A stretch of 64,000 bases of DNA from a bacterium (GTDB lineage Bacteria > Zhuqueibacterota > QNDG01 > JAGLOF01): the NCBI GenBank assembly GCA_016934955.1, contig JAFGRY010000026.1:1-64000 (forward strand), read 5' to 3'. Of the stretch, positions 46,684-55,552 are shown in pieces. The notes beneath the pieces were generated by a model. It was not told the origin of the DNA. It did no database searches and saw only the letters and a program-made list of their open reading frames with translations. A program made the position numbers and the translations under genes. How positions within the stretch are numbered: the first letter of the stretch is position 1; every line of letters starts with the position of its first letter.

Positions 46684-48583
46684 ACCGTTGAAGCGGCATA
46701 TCGGCCTGGCGGGAGTATTCTCCATTTCCGCCGGAGCGATGATCAGTTCCGGGTTGTTCGTGCTTCCCGGACTCGCCTACGCGAAAGCGGGGCCGGCGAT
46801 GATTTTTTCCTATATTATCGCGGCCCTGCTCGTTCTGCCCAGCATGTTCGCGAAAGCGGAGCTGTCCACGGCAATGCCGAAAGCCGGCGGCACCTATTTC
46901 TTCATTGAGCGAAGCCTTGGTCCGGTGCTCGGCACTTACGGCGGTCTCGCGAACTGGTTTTCGATAACCTTTAAAAGTGCTTTCGCCCTGGTGGGGATCG
47001 GCGCCTTCGCCGTTTTGATATTTCCGGGGATAAGCGGTCAGCAGATAAAGCTGATCGCCCTCGGCGCATGTCTGTTTTTCACCGTTCTCAACCTGGTCAG
47101 TGTGAAAGAGGCGGGAAGGGTCCAGATAATCATGGTCGGCACATTGATCGCGATTCTCATCCTCTACATCGGCAAGGGGTTCATTCTCACCGAACCGGTT
47201 CGCTATCACCCGTTTCTTCCCGAAGGGTGGAAAGCGGTCTTCTCCACGGCAGGACTCGTCTTTATCTCCTTCGGGGGTCTCACAAAAGTGTCGAGTATCG
47301 CGGAGGAGATTGTCGCTCCCTCGCGAAATATCCCGCTGGGTATGTTTCTCGCCTATTTCGTCGTGTCACTGCTGTATCTGTTCGCGGTCTCGGTTACGGT
47401 GGGAATTGTATCCGGCAGCGATCTTGAGGGATCGATGGTACCGCTCTCCCTGGGAGCCCGGAATGCTGCCGGAACACCGGGACTGATAATTATCAGTATC
47501 GCCGCGATCACCGCTTTTTTTACGACGGCCAATTCGGGGATTCTGGCCGCTTCCCGTTCGCCGCTGGCCATGAGCAGGGACAACCTGCTGCCCGGTATGT
47601 TCAGCCGCGTCGGCCGCCGGTTCAACACTCCCTATATCGCGATACTGCTGACCAGCGGATTTATGGTGATTGTCATTCTCTTTCTCAGCGTTGAAAACCT
47701 GGTGAAGACAGCATCGACCCTGATGATCCTGCTGTTCATGATGGTAAATATTTCCGTGATCGTCATGCGGGAAAGCGGCATCAGGAATTACCGGCCCCGT
47801 TTCAAGGTGCCGCTCTATCCCTGGCTGCCGCTGGCGGCCCTGATTTTTTATGTTTTTCTGCTCATTGAAATGGGCGCGGTGCCGCTGCTGATCAGCGGGG
47901 GTTTCTTTCTTGTCGGGCTGGCCGGCTATGTATTCTATTCCCGAAGACTGGTACAGCGGCGTTCCGCCCTCATGCATATCGTCGAGCGGGTGACCGCCAG
48001 AGAGTTGAAGACGAAAACCCTGGCAAGCGAACTTCGTGAGATAGTCAAGGAGCGTGACAGCATCGTCGAAGACCGGTTCGACATGCTTATTAAAAACTGT
48101 GTCATACTCGATTGTCCTGAATCTGAGCCGTTGTGTGATGTTATCGGCAGGATATCGGATATTCTTGCCAGGCGATGCTCGGCGGACCGGTCGCTGCTGT
48201 ACGACATGTTCATGGAACGGGAAGGCCAGTCGGGCACGGTTGTCAAACCGGGATTGGCGATACCCCACATCATCATTCCGGGGGATGGCAAGTTCGATGT
48301 TCTGCCGGTCCGCTGCCGCGGGGGATTGCGTTTTTCCAGTTCCGAAGATCCGGTCCATACGATGTTTGTGCTGGTCGGTAGTGTCGATGAGCGGAATTAC
48401 CATCTGCGTGCGCTCATGGCGATCGCCCACCTCGTGCAGGACCCCCTGTTTGAACGCCAGTGGATGGCCGCGGAATCGATTGAAGAACTCAGGGACGCGG
48501 TCCTTCTTTCAGGGAGGATGCGTGATCCCAAATCCGTAATAAAAGGAGGTGCAGGTGAAGAATCCGAGCCCCGGCCGGCGTGA
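46643..48583 (+). CDS. APC-superfamily amino-acid transporter with C-terminal EIIA-like domain
   Basis: A 646-residue protein. About 12 membrane helices (residues 20-440) carry APC motifs such as FSISAGAMISSGLFVLPG, MPKAGGTYFFIERSLGP and SRSPLAMSRDNLLPG. The last 180 residues form a PTS EIIA(Ntr/Fru)-like domain with LLYDMFMEREGQSGTVV, a phosphorylatable-type His near 541 in GLAIPHIIIP, and MALAHLVQDP-like MAIAHLVQDP. The start is uncertain: TTG 46643 follows GGGAGGAGGAATTCA; TTG 46688 is possible. It would import amino acids under phosphorylation control, if the His is used. Confidence 0.85.
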   Translation: MPTRNDTSARCKDEPLKRHIGLAGVFSISAGAMISSGLFVLPGLAYAKAGPAMIFSYIIAALLVLPSMFAKAELSTAMPKAGGTYFFIERSLGPVLGTYGGLANWFSITFKSAFALVGIGAFAVLIFPGISGQQIKLIALGACLFFTVLNLVSVKEAGRVQIIMVGTLIAILILYIGKGFILTEPVRYHPFLPEGWKAVFSTAGLVFISFGGLTKVSSIAEEIVAPSRNIPLGMFLAYFVVSLLYLFAVSVTVGIVSGSDLEGSMVPLSLGARNAAGTPGLIIISIAAITAFFTTANSGILAASRSPLAMSRDNLLPGMFSRVGRRFNTPYIAILLTSGFMVIVILFLSVENLVKTASTLMILLFMMVNISVIVMRESGIRNYRPRFKVPLYPWLPLAALIFYVFLLIEMGAVPLLISGGFFLVGLAGYVFYSRRLVQRRSALMHIVERVTARELKTKTLASELREIVKERDSIVEDRFDMLIKNCVILDCPESEPLCDVIGRISDILARRCSADRSLLYDMFMEREGQSGTVVKPGLAIPHIIIPGDGKFDVLPVRCRGGLRFSSSEDPVHTMFVLVGSVDERNYHLRALMAIAHLVQDPLFERQWMAAESIEELRDAVLLSGRMRDPKSVIKGGAGEESEPRPA

Positions 48584-48947
48584 CCAGTTCAGCAGAGAAG
48601 AGCTTGAACAGTTTATCCGGGAAAAGGAACAGATACGTCATATCGTAGGGCAAATCGGCGGTAAACCGACACCGGCGAGCAAGATCGGTAATATCGCGAT
48701 GATGTCAGCGATCATTTTAACGTTCATCGGGGCCTTTTTCCTGCCTGAATATGCTCATCTGCCGGCCATTGAAATAGGCCTTGTGCTGCTTTCCATCAAG
48801 ATATTCATGTTTCTCCATAATGAGGCGAAAGTGATCCATTTCCAATTCTGGATGCTGTCATCCCTGGAGTGGCGATTGAACGACATGAGCAAGCGTATCT
48901 CCAGTATCGACGATAACCTGCAGTCAATCGCGAATGATGCGGATTGA
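48555..48947 (+). CDS. Small two-helix membrane protein
   Basis: A 130-residue protein. A charged N-terminus (REELEQFIREKEQIRHIVGQ) is followed by two membrane helices (IAMMSAIILTFIGAFFLP and AIEIGLVLLSIKIFMFLH) and a C-terminal helix (LEWRLNDMSKRISSIDDNLQ). The GTG at 48555 is chosen for AAGGAGG five bases upstream; it lies within the transporter's 3' end, so the two are coupled. Function unknown. Confidence 0.75.
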   Translation: MKNPSPGRRDQFSREELEQFIREKEQIRHIVGQIGGKPTPASKIGNIAMMSAIILTFIGAFFLPEYAHLPAIEIGLVLLSIKIFMFLHNEAKVIHFQFWMLSSLEWRLNDMSKRISSIDDNLQSIANDAD

Positions 48948-48961
48948 GGGAAGGGAATACG

Positions 48962-50248
48962 ATGTCCACGGTTCTTGACCGATTTTTACGATACGTCTCC
49001 GTCGACACCCAGTCGCAGGACGGGGTAACGGACAGATTTCCCAGTACCGACAGGCAGAAGGACCTCGGCCGTATACTGGTGCAGGAACTGAAGGACCTCG
49101 AGCTGACCGGTGTATCCATGGATGAGAACGGATACGTCACCGCCTGGCTTCCGGCAAATCTTCCTCCGCAGCAGGCGGCAGCTGTCCCGGTAGTCGGTTT
49201 TCTCGCTCATCTCGACACATCTCCGGAGGTAAGCGGTGCCGGTGTGACACCTGTGGTACACCGGCGCTATGCCGGCGGCGACCTGGTTCTGCCCGGTGAT
49301 CCCGGCCAGGTGCTCCGCCCGGAAGAAAATCCCGAACTGCAACGGCATATCGGTGACGATATCGTCACCTCTGACGGAACGACGCTGCTGGGTGCCGACA
49401 ACAAAGCGGGCATCGCCGAAATAATGACCATGCTGTCACTGCTTGTCGACCGGCCCGAGATCCCTCATGGACGGCTGGCCGTGGGGTTTACTCCTGATGA
49501 AGAGGTCGGGAACGGTACCAAATATTTCGATGTAGCCGGATTCGGCGCCGCGGTCGCCTATACGGTTGACGGGGGAAGGGTCGGATGTATTGAGTATGAA
49601 AATTTCAATGCCTACACGGCGGTGATCACCATCGAGGGGGTTGGCGTCCATCCGGGATATGGAAAAGGGAAACTGGTGAACGCCATGAAAATAGCGGCTT
49701 TCATTTTGAAAAGTCTGGACGCGGATCCCGCTCCCGAGACAACCGAAGGACGGGAAGGATTCATCCATCCCTTTGCCGTCACCGGCGGGGCTGTCCATCT
49801 TGAAATGAAGCTGCTCCTGAGGGATTTCGAGATGGAGGGGATCACCGTTCAAAAGGAACGTATCCAGCGGGCGGCTGATTCGGCAGTGAAGCGATACCCC
49901 GGTGCAGAGGTTCGGGTGACATTCAGTGAATCCTACCTCAATATGAAGCAGCGGCTTGCCGCTCAGCCGGAAATTGTGGAGTATGCCATAGAGGCTGCCC
50001 GGCGGGCGGGTGTTACGCCCGAGCGCGGGATCATTCGCGGCGGAACCGACGGCGCGCGGCTTTCGTTCGCGGGGCTGCCCACGCCGAATATCTTTACAGG
50101 CGGAAATAATTTCCACAGCAAACTGGAATGGATCGCGGTTCAGGGCATGGAAGCGACGGTCAGAACCCTTGTGGAACTGGTGAAAATCTGGGCCGATCCC
50201 CGGATTTCAGGCAGGAACGGGAGTGACAGCAGCGGGTTGGACAGATAA
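48962..50248 (+). CDS. pepT: Peptidase T (tripeptidase)
   Basis: A 428-residue M20 peptidase of normal PepT length. Motifs: RFLRYVSVDTQSQD, GFLAHLDTSPEVSG (zinc His), LLGADNKAGIAEIM (bridging Asp), FTPDEEVGNGTKYFDV (catalytic Glu), and GGTDGARLSFAGLPTPNIFTGG. It removes the N-terminal residue from tripeptides in the cytosol. It follows the amino-acid transporter and small membrane protein, which fits peptide use. Confidence 0.95.
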   Translation: MSTVLDRFLRYVSVDTQSQDGVTDRFPSTDRQKDLGRILVQELKDLELTGVSMDENGYVTAWLPANLPPQQAAAVPVVGFLAHLDTSPEVSGAGVTPVVHRRYAGGDLVLPGDPGQVLRPEENPELQRHIGDDIVTSDGTTLLGADNKAGIAEIMTMLSLLVDRPEIPHGRLAVGFTPDEEVGNGTKYFDVAGFGAAVAYTVDGGRVGCIEYENFNAYTAVITIEGVGVHPGYGKGKLVNAMKIAAFILKSLDADPAPETTEGREGFIHPFAVTGGAVHLEMKLLLRDFEMEGITVQKERIQRAADSAVKRYPGAEVRVTFSESYLNMKQRLAAQPEIVEYAIEAARRAGVTPERGIIRGGTDGARLSFAGLPTPNIFTGGNNFHSKLEWIAVQGMEATVRTLVELVKIWADPRISGRNGSDSSGLDR

Positions 50249-50342
50249 AAGCCGGAAATCGTTATAATATGGCATGTGATTTGCAATAGGTACGCATGCA
50301 TCGATCAGATGCATCGAATCCTTTCCTCAACACCTCTTTGTC

Positions 50343-50380
50343 AAGCCGCTGCCATTGATGACAGCGGCTTCCTCTCTTTC
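50343..50380. terminator. Probable terminator between convergent pepT and LytTR genes
   Basis: AAGCCGCTG pairs with CAGCGGCTT (nine base pairs, ten-base inner region that can pair further) and is followed on the plus strand by CCTCTCTTTC. The T tract is poor on both strands, but the place, 94 bases after pepT and 16 before the opposing stop, fits a terminator. Confidence 0.55.
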
Positions 50381-50385
50381 AGGGC

Positions 50386-51084
50386 TTATCTGAACGCTTT
50401 CTGAAATCGCTTGTATGCCGGTCTGCTCAGGGGCAGCGACGTTCCGTCCTTGAGGATAACGCGATAGGTGCCGCCCCCGGCATGCTGATACGCATCCAGC
50501 AGGGTCATGTTGATCAGATAGCTCTTGTGAATCCGCTCAAATGAAGCGGGAAGTATTTTCTCGAGCATGTTCAGTGATTTTACAATCAATTGTACGCTGC
50601 CGTCTCTGAGAACGGCTTCGCTGTAATTGCCCGCAGCCTTGATGTACGTAATGTCGGCAATGTCGATGAGATGAATTCCGCTGGTCTCTCTCACTGCAAT
50701 ATATTTTGTGGCGAGCTCTCGCTGTTCGGTCCGTTTGTCATACCGGGTGAACGCCTCCCGCAACCGCTGCTCATTGAAGGGCTTGGGAATGAAATCCAGA
50801 ACGCCGTACGCAAAGGCGGTAACCGCCTGGTCGGTGTGAGCGGAAATAATGATCGTATGGAAAGAACCGGCAACGGATCGTTTCAGAATAGCGTAGCCGT
50901 TTTTTCCTTCAAGGTTGAGGTCGAGCAGGAGAATGTCGATTTGGTGGCCGGCGATGTAGCGTTCCGCTTCATCCAGTGTATGGATGAGCTTACAGGCGGT
51001 TATCCTGTCCCCGAGAATTTTTCTGCACATCCAGGCTATATGCTCGGCGATGGGCGGCTCGTCTTCCAGAATCAGCAGTTTCAT
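50386..51084 (-). CDS. LytTR-family response regulator
   Basis: A 232-residue protein: receiver domain with LILEDEPPIAEHI and phospho-acceptor Asp55 in ILLLDLNLEG, then the LytTR DNA-binding domain (about 135-232, TSGIHLIDIADITYIKAAGNYSE, FERIHKSYLINM, LPLSRPAYKRF). It starts at the ATG at 51084 with GGGAGGGGAC upstream and overlaps the kinase stop (ATGA). LytTR regulators bind paired direct repeats; target genes are unknown, and the divergent cupin gene is a candidate. Confidence 0.94.
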   Translation of the reverse strand: MKLLILEDEPPIAEHIAWMCRKILGDRITACKLIHTLDEAERYIAGHQIDILLLDLNLEGKNGYAILKRSVAGSFHTIIISAHTDQAVTAFAYGVLDFIPKPFNEQRLREAFTRYDKRTEQRELATKYIAVRETSGIHLIDIADITYIKAAGNYSEAVLRDGSVQLIVKSLNMLEKILPASFERIHKSYLINMTLLDAYQHAGGGTYRVILKDGTSLPLSRPAYKRFQKAFR

Positions 51085-52865
51085 GTCCCCTCCCCGGTTA
51101 CGGCGATGGTCACGACCCACTTTTCATCCGCAACACCGTAATCGAGAGTCCATCTTCCGGGATAACTCTCTTCCAGCCGTGATCGGATGTATTTGAATCC
51201 GGTGCCCTCGCGGAACACGCCGGATTCCGGACTGTCACTTGCGGCCAGCCTGGAACCGTCGTTTTTCATGGTATATATGACCCGGCGTTCGGTTTCCTGA
51301 AAATTAAGTTCGATCCGGCCCGGTTCCCCGGCGGTATAGGCATGGGTGATGGCGTTTTCGATCAGGGTATGAAAAATCATGGGAGGGATCTGCCTCACGG
51401 GATCGATGTGGTCGGTAATAAAGGTGTAGGCGCCGTGTTTTCGCAATTGCATGATATCGAGATGTTTTCTGCAGAGATCCAGTTCCTCGGAGAGGGGGAT
51501 GAGGGTGCGCTGGGAAATATTGTTGATGATCTGAAACTCATCCGCGAGCAGTTCAATCATGGTTATGGCCTTGTTCGCATCCTTGCGGATAAGGGAAATC
51601 ACCGTGAACAGCGTGTTCATGAGAAAATGCGGCTTTATGTGCCGTTTCAGAAGTTCGATCTCCAGGTGTTTCGATCTGATTCGCAGTGCATCGGTCAGCC
51701 GGTTCTGCTCCCTGATGCGCGCGCTGATGGAGAAGAGAATGCCCGTGATAAAGAGTATGAATCCGATATCCGCGGGTTGCAGCGGTATCCGCAGCGTCAG
51801 GGGGTATATCTCCCGCTGAGCGTTCGAGGCGATCATGATGAGAAGGGGGGAGAGCAGGCCGGCGAGGGCGGCGGCGCTGCCGCTGATTTTTTTCCAGACG
51901 GAAAAGCTCAGCAACCCCAGGGATAGTATGGTGACGGCGATATACTGTATCTGTATGATGCTGGACATGGGGAGGCGGGACAGGTGCAGGGCAAGCAGCA
52001 CAGCGCTGGTGCAGAGAATGAGAAACCACTTTCTGCCGACATCGAATGTGTAGACGATAAAGGCGATGAAGAATATATCTTTCAGGCTGACCGCTGCGAT
52101 GGATATGATATCCACCAGATTGATGTGAGTGATGGTAATATCATAGTAAATAAAAACGAATGACAGCAGCGGGATGAGAGAGAGGAAAAAACAGTACATA
52201 CCGAAGAGCAGGTAGGGCCTGTTGCGTCCGCCGCTGTAAAAGAGTGAAAGACTCAGAATCATGGCAAAAAGGCAGGCGCCGAACGTGAAATAGTGATGGT
52301 ATGAATATACCCTGGTGAAATTCTCGTGCCAGCTGATGTAATATCCCAGAAGGGTGGTGAACGACCCCAGCTTCGGAAAGAGCATTTTTCCTTTAAAATT
52401 GGAAACCCGCAGCGCCAGATCGTGCCGGCCGGGGCCCGCCAGTTCGTGCGGGAGACGGATTTCGTAATTGATCGAACCGGGTATCTCGCTCTCCGCGTCA
52501 TGGCCCGGCGTCCCGTTCGATGCAATGCAGATACTGTCCCAGTACACCTCGTATGCGGTGAGAAGATCGGTAATGCGCAGAAAAAGAATGTCGGATGTAC
52601 TGGGGGTGCCGGAAAGGTCGATCCGGCAGCTGAACCAGTGGACACCGGATTCGCCCCGGAATGTGTCGGCATCGACGAAGACCCGCCCGGTGCCGTTATC
52701 CCCGGCAGGGAGGGGCTCCCGGTCTTTTTCATAGAGCCAGGTGGTGATATACAGAGGGCTTGTCTGCGTGAGATCATACCGGTAGTACGCATCCGGAGTG
52801 CTTTTCTGGGCGGAAAGGATGCCCGGCACCAAACAGCAGATCAGGGAAATGACGCCTCGATTCAT
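51081..52865 (-). CDS. LytS/YehU-type sensor histidine kinase with 7TM-DISM-like sensor
   Basis: A 594-residue protein. A signal peptide (VISLICCLVPGILSAQ) precedes an extracytoplasmic jelly-roll domain (about 25-185, HWFSCRIDLSG, VSNFKGKMLFPKLG). Then come seven membrane helices (about 195-390, FTFGACLFAMILSLSLFYS through ADIGFILFITGILFSI). This is the 7TM-DISM layout. The histidine-kinase core has KRHIKPHFLMNTLFTV (phospho-His), ELDLCRKHLDIMQLRK, and the ATP site PPMIFHTLIENAITHAY with GTGFKYIRSRL. It overlaps its response regulator by four bases. The signal may be an envelope ligand. Confidence 0.93.
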   Translation of the reverse strand: MNRGVISLICCLVPGILSAQKSTPDAYYRYDLTQTSPLYITTWLYEKDREPLPAGDNGTGRVFVDADTFRGESGVHWFSCRIDLSGTPSTSDILFLRITDLLTAYEVYWDSICIASNGTPGHDAESEIPGSINYEIRLPHELAGPGRHDLALRVSNFKGKMLFPKLGSFTTLLGYYISWHENFTRVYSYHHYFTFGACLFAMILSLSLFYSGGRNRPYLLFGMYCFFLSLIPLLSFVFIYYDITITHINLVDIISIAAVSLKDIFFIAFIVYTFDVGRKWFLILCTSAVLLALHLSRLPMSSIIQIQYIAVTILSLGLLSFSVWKKISGSAAALAGLLSPLLIMIASNAQREIYPLTLRIPLQPADIGFILFITGILFSISARIREQNRLTDALRIRSKHLEIELLKRHIKPHFLMNTLFTVISLIRKDANKAITMIELLADEFQIINNISQRTLIPLSEELDLCRKHLDIMQLRKHGAYTFITDHIDPVRQIPPMIFHTLIENAITHAYTAGEPGRIELNFQETERRVIYTMKNDGSRLAASDSPESGVFREGTGFKYIRSRLEESYPGRWTLDYGVADEKWVVTIAVTGEGT

Positions 52866-53221
52866 GATGCGGCCTTTGAAATGATACACACCGCAATGTA
52901 CTCAATTTGCGGTCTCTTTTCAATACTATGTTGCGCTTTTTCAGGGCTGCGTTGACATTGATACAGAGATGTTGATGTTTGTAATAAATCCTGATCTTTT
53001 TCAAAGTATCTGCGTATATTGTATGGGCACACTGAAGCGGACGGCGGCCGGAGGGCGTTGCGATGAAAAGATACCGATGTGCCGGCACGGTTTTCCGGAG
53101 CTGTTTTTATTTCTAAATGTAACTGTTTGTCCAATTCCCTGTTGATTTTTTATAGATTTTTCTCTACATTATTTCAGGGTGTCGGAATTATTCATACATA
53201 TAAAACATTTGGTGATTACCG
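52866..53221. other. Divergent intergenic region between LytTR pair and cupin gene
   Basis: 356 bases, AT-rich toward the cupin gene. It carries the promoter at 53142-53170. On the kinase side TTGAAA and TACAAA occur on the minus strand but at a poor spacing (15). No gene seen. Confidence 0.6.
53142..53170 (+). promoter_or_regulatory. Sigma70-type promoter of the cupin-SUMF1 gene series
   Basis: TTGATT (53142-53147), a 17-base spacer, and TACATT (53165-53170), 51 bases before the cupin ATG. The distance and -10 hexamer are the same as in the oxidoreductase promoter at 26630-26658. Confidence 0.55.
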
Positions 53222-53560
53222 ATGAAAATTATTCATTACAGGGACATGAAACCGGACCAGGTGACCGGTGACGGAGTGACCGGTGTTACCATCCGCTGGC
53301 TGATCAGCGCTGATGATGGCGCCCCTCATTTCGCCATGAGGCTCTTTGAAGTGGAACCGGGCGGACATACGCCCCTGCATACGCATGAGACCGAGCACGA
53401 AGTATTCATTCTCGAAGGGACGGGCGCGGTATGGCGATCGGGCGAAGAGGTTGAAATCGGTCCCGGCACCGCCGTCTTCGTTCCCCCCGGGGAAAAGCAC
53501 TGCTTTTTCAACAGAGGAACGGCAGTGCTGAAATTCATCTGTATGGTTCCGCATAGCTGA
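53222..53560 (+). CDS. Small single-domain cupin
   Basis: A 112-residue protein with both cupin motifs: GGHTPLHTHETEHEVFILEG (His, His, Glu metal ligands) and PGTAVFVPPGEKHCFFN (His ligand). Such cupins bind a metal and act as small dioxygenases, isomerases or sensors; the substrate cannot be told. It heads a series of plus-strand envelope genes, 11 bases before the SUMF1-like gene. Confidence 0.9.
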   Translation: MKIIHYRDMKPDQVTGDGVTGVTIRWLISADDGAPHFAMRLFEVEPGGHTPLHTHETEHEVFILEGTGAVWRSGEEVEIGPGTAVFVPPGEKHCFFNRGTAVLKFICMVPHS

Positions 53561-53571
53561 AAGACGGTCCT

Positions 53572-54447
53572 ATGACTATGGTGCGTACGCTTTTTATCCT
53601 GCTTTTCTTTTTCTGGCAGTCCGTTCCCGCCCAGCGGCTGATACGGAACAGGCAAATAGGCTTCGTGCATATTCCCGCCGGGTCCTATATGATGGGAGAT
53701 GTACTGGGGGATGAGGTAAGCGATGAAGAGCTTCCGGTGCACAATGTGGCGCTCAGCGCTTTCTGGATGAGTGTCTGTGAAATCACCAATCATCAGTTCT
53801 GCGTTTTTCTGAACGATCAGGGAAACAAGTTTGAAGCGGGATGTCAGTGGCTGGACATCGAGCATGACGATTGCCTGATTGAAAACCGCCGGGGGGCCTA
53901 CGTGCCGAAAGCGGGATTCGGCGATTATCCTGTTGTGGCCGTGACCTGGTACGGTGCGAACGCATTCGCCCGCTGGCTCGGAGGGCGTCTGCCCACTGAA
54001 GCCGAGTGGGAATATGTTGCCAGAAACGGGGGGGATAGTCTTCGTTTTACAAACGATCTGAGACTTTCCAGGAAGTATTCAAACGTTGACGGAACGGAAG
54101 GAAGGGACGTCTGGGAGCAGGTCGCCCCGGTAGGCGTCTTCGTTCCCAGTGATCTCGGATTCTACGATCTCATCGGCAATGTCTGGGAATACTGTTCCGA
54201 CTGGTATGATCCGGATTATTATTCCGTCAGCCCGCTATCGGATCCCGGCGGGCCGTTTGAAGGCCGTTTGAAGATTATTCGCGGCGGTTCCTGGAAGTAT
54301 GCCCGCTGGAACAGCCGTAACGCCACGCGGGGCAGAATTCCCCCGACCCAGGCGACAAGTGATACGGGCTTCAGAGTGGTTCTGGAATCCCGGTCCGTCG
54401 CCGTTCCGGAAGTGATACGCAACAGTACCCTGTTCACCAGGGAATGA
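53572..54447 (+). CDS. SUMF1/FGE-fold secreted protein lacking the catalytic cysteine
   Basis: A 291-residue protein. A signal peptide (TLFILLFFFWQSVPAQ) is followed by a formylglycine-generating-enzyme-like domain: GFVHIPAGSYMMGDV, FWMSVCEITNHQFCVFLND, PVVAVTWYGANAFARWLGGRLPTEAEWEY, GNVWEYCSDWYD and IIRGGSWKYARWN. Real FGE enzymes carry a cysteine in the segment after RGGSW; here it reads NSRNATRG without one. It is therefore probably a structural or binding protein, like the GldJ/GldK group of gliding and secretion lipoproteins, though without a visible lipobox. It precedes the TonB-like gene by ten bases. Confidence 0.88.
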   Translation: MTMVRTLFILLFFFWQSVPAQRLIRNRQIGFVHIPAGSYMMGDVLGDEVSDEELPVHNVALSAFWMSVCEITNHQFCVFLNDQGNKFEAGCQWLDIEHDDCLIENRRGAYVPKAGFGDYPVVAVTWYGANAFARWLGGRLPTEAEWEYVARNGGDSLRFTNDLRLSRKYSNVDGTEGRDVWEQVAPVGVFVPSDLGFYDLIGNVWEYCSDWYDPDYYSVSPLSDPGGPFEGRLKIIRGGSWKYARWNSRNATRGRIPPTQATSDTGFRVVLESRSVAVPEVIRNSTLFTRE

Positions 54448-54457
54448 GGCAGCGGGT

Positions 54458-55033
54458 ATGGAACTCCCCGTCTTTCTGAAAGAGAAGGCAGGTATCAGGC
54501 AGCGGTTCGAGAAGTCGCTCTGTATCTCTCTTTTTATCGTCCTGGCCGGATTTGTCGCCAGTAAACGGGAATCAACCGGCGGGCATTCCGGACCACCGGC
54601 GAAAGTCATCGTGGTTGATGCAGTCGATCTTCCTCCGCTGACGAAAGTGTCCAGCGAGAATCCGCCGCCGATCATGCCCCAGGTGCCTATTCCGGTGGAG
54701 GACATGCTCGTGTCCGCCGATGCGACGATCGATATGACCGAGATTGAAGTGAATGTCGATTTTACCGTGCCTGAATTTGGTTCCGATTATGACGAGACCG
54801 CCCAGTACGTCGCCCGGGAACCGCAGAAACAGGTGAAAGTGAATGAACGGGGAGTCCTCAAGCTCGCCCTGCTGGTCAATCAGGAGGGATGGGTCGACAG
54901 TGTCATTGTCGTGCAGAACACAACCAATGATCACGATTTTGAATTGAGCTCGGTAAAGCGCGCGTACCGAACACGTTACCGTGACCAGCCGAACCAGTGG
55001 ATCGAACGTATATTTGAATACAGGAAAGACTGA
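54458..55033 (+). CDS. TonB-like energy-transducing protein
   Basis: A 191-residue protein. A single N-terminal membrane span (SLCISLFIVLAGFVAS, about 22-38) is followed by a Pro-rich periplasmic linker (ENPPPIMPQVPIPVEDM) and a C-terminal domain with the TonB pattern (GVLKLALLVNQEGWVDSVIVVQNT then YRDQPNQWIERIFEYR). No ExbB or ExbD gene is in the window. It lies between the SUMF1-like gene and a gene for a small exported protein, so it probably links these to the inner membrane. Confidence 0.8.
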   Translation: MELPVFLKEKAGIRQRFEKSLCISLFIVLAGFVASKRESTGGHSGPPAKVIVVDAVDLPPLTKVSSENPPPIMPQVPIPVEDMLVSADATIDMTEIEVNVDFTVPEFGSDYDETAQYVAREPQKQVKVNERGVLKLALLVNQEGWVDSVIVVQNTTNDHDFELSSVKRAYRTRYRDQPNQWIERIFEYRKD

Positions 55034-55035
55034 TT

Positions 55036-55551
55036 ATGGCGGATACAAACAAAAAGCCGGGTGTGCGTTTTTCCCTCGCCTCCTCTGTCCTGTCCTTCAT
55101 GTTTCTGATGGCGGCAGCCGGGGCGACAGCCCAGGAACTGCATGTCGCCAACGTTGCATTCAAAGAGGTCGATGAAAAAATCATTCTCACCTACGATCTG
55201 GAAGCGCCTCCCAAGAAACAATATTTTATTTCGGTAGCATTGAGTTATGATTTCGGTGAAACCTATACCATGCATCCGCTCGCGCTGCAGGGTGATGTCG
55301 GGAACGGCGTGAAGACCGGACTTCAGAAAACGATTGTCTGGGACTATCGACGGGATTATCCGGACGGTCTTACCGGAGACGGATTCGTCTTTGCCGTGCA
55401 GGTGGAACCGTACAAAAAAAGTAAGTGGCTGGCCTACACCGTGGCCGGCACCGGTCTGGCCGGCGGACTCGTCTGGTATTATTATCACCAGTATATGCAG
55501 GATGATAATAAAAACAGCATTCTGACCATAACGGTTCCGGCTGATATATAG
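55036..55551 (+). CDS. Exported protein with beta domain found beside SUMF1 proteins
   Basis: A 171-residue protein. Signal peptide (SFMFLMAAAGATAQ), then a beta domain (about 35-125: VANVAFKEVDEKIILTYDLE, YFISVALSYDFGETYT, GDVGNGVKTGLQKTIVWDY) and a C-terminal hydrophobic span (WLAYTVAGTGLAGGLVWYYYHQY). The beta domain resembles one I know at the N-terminus of FGE-type proteins in FCB bacteria (inference from pattern); here it is a separate gene two bases after the TonB-like gene. Likely a partner of the SUMF1-like protein. Confidence 0.7.
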   Translation: MADTNKKPGVRFSLASSVLSFMFLMAAAGATAQELHVANVAFKEVDEKIILTYDLEAPPKKQYFISVALSYDFGETYTMHPLALQGDVGNGVKTGLQKTIVWDYRRDYPDGLTGDGFVFAVQVEPYKKSKWLAYTVAGTGLAGGLVWYYYHQYMQDDNKNSILTITVPADI

Positions 55552-55552
55552 G

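Noticed and set aside
50263..50268. Perfect TATAAT after pepT
   Set aside because: No -35 at 16-18 bases and no plus-strand gene follows; it lies between convergent genes.
50287..50310. Direct repeat ATGCATCGA-TCAG-ATGCATCGA
   Set aside because: Short, in a convergent intergenic gap, with no gene start near it; could be chance.
53572..54447. Call as a true formylglycine-generating enzyme
   Set aside because: The segment after RGGSW lacks the catalytic cysteine and no sulfatase gene is near.
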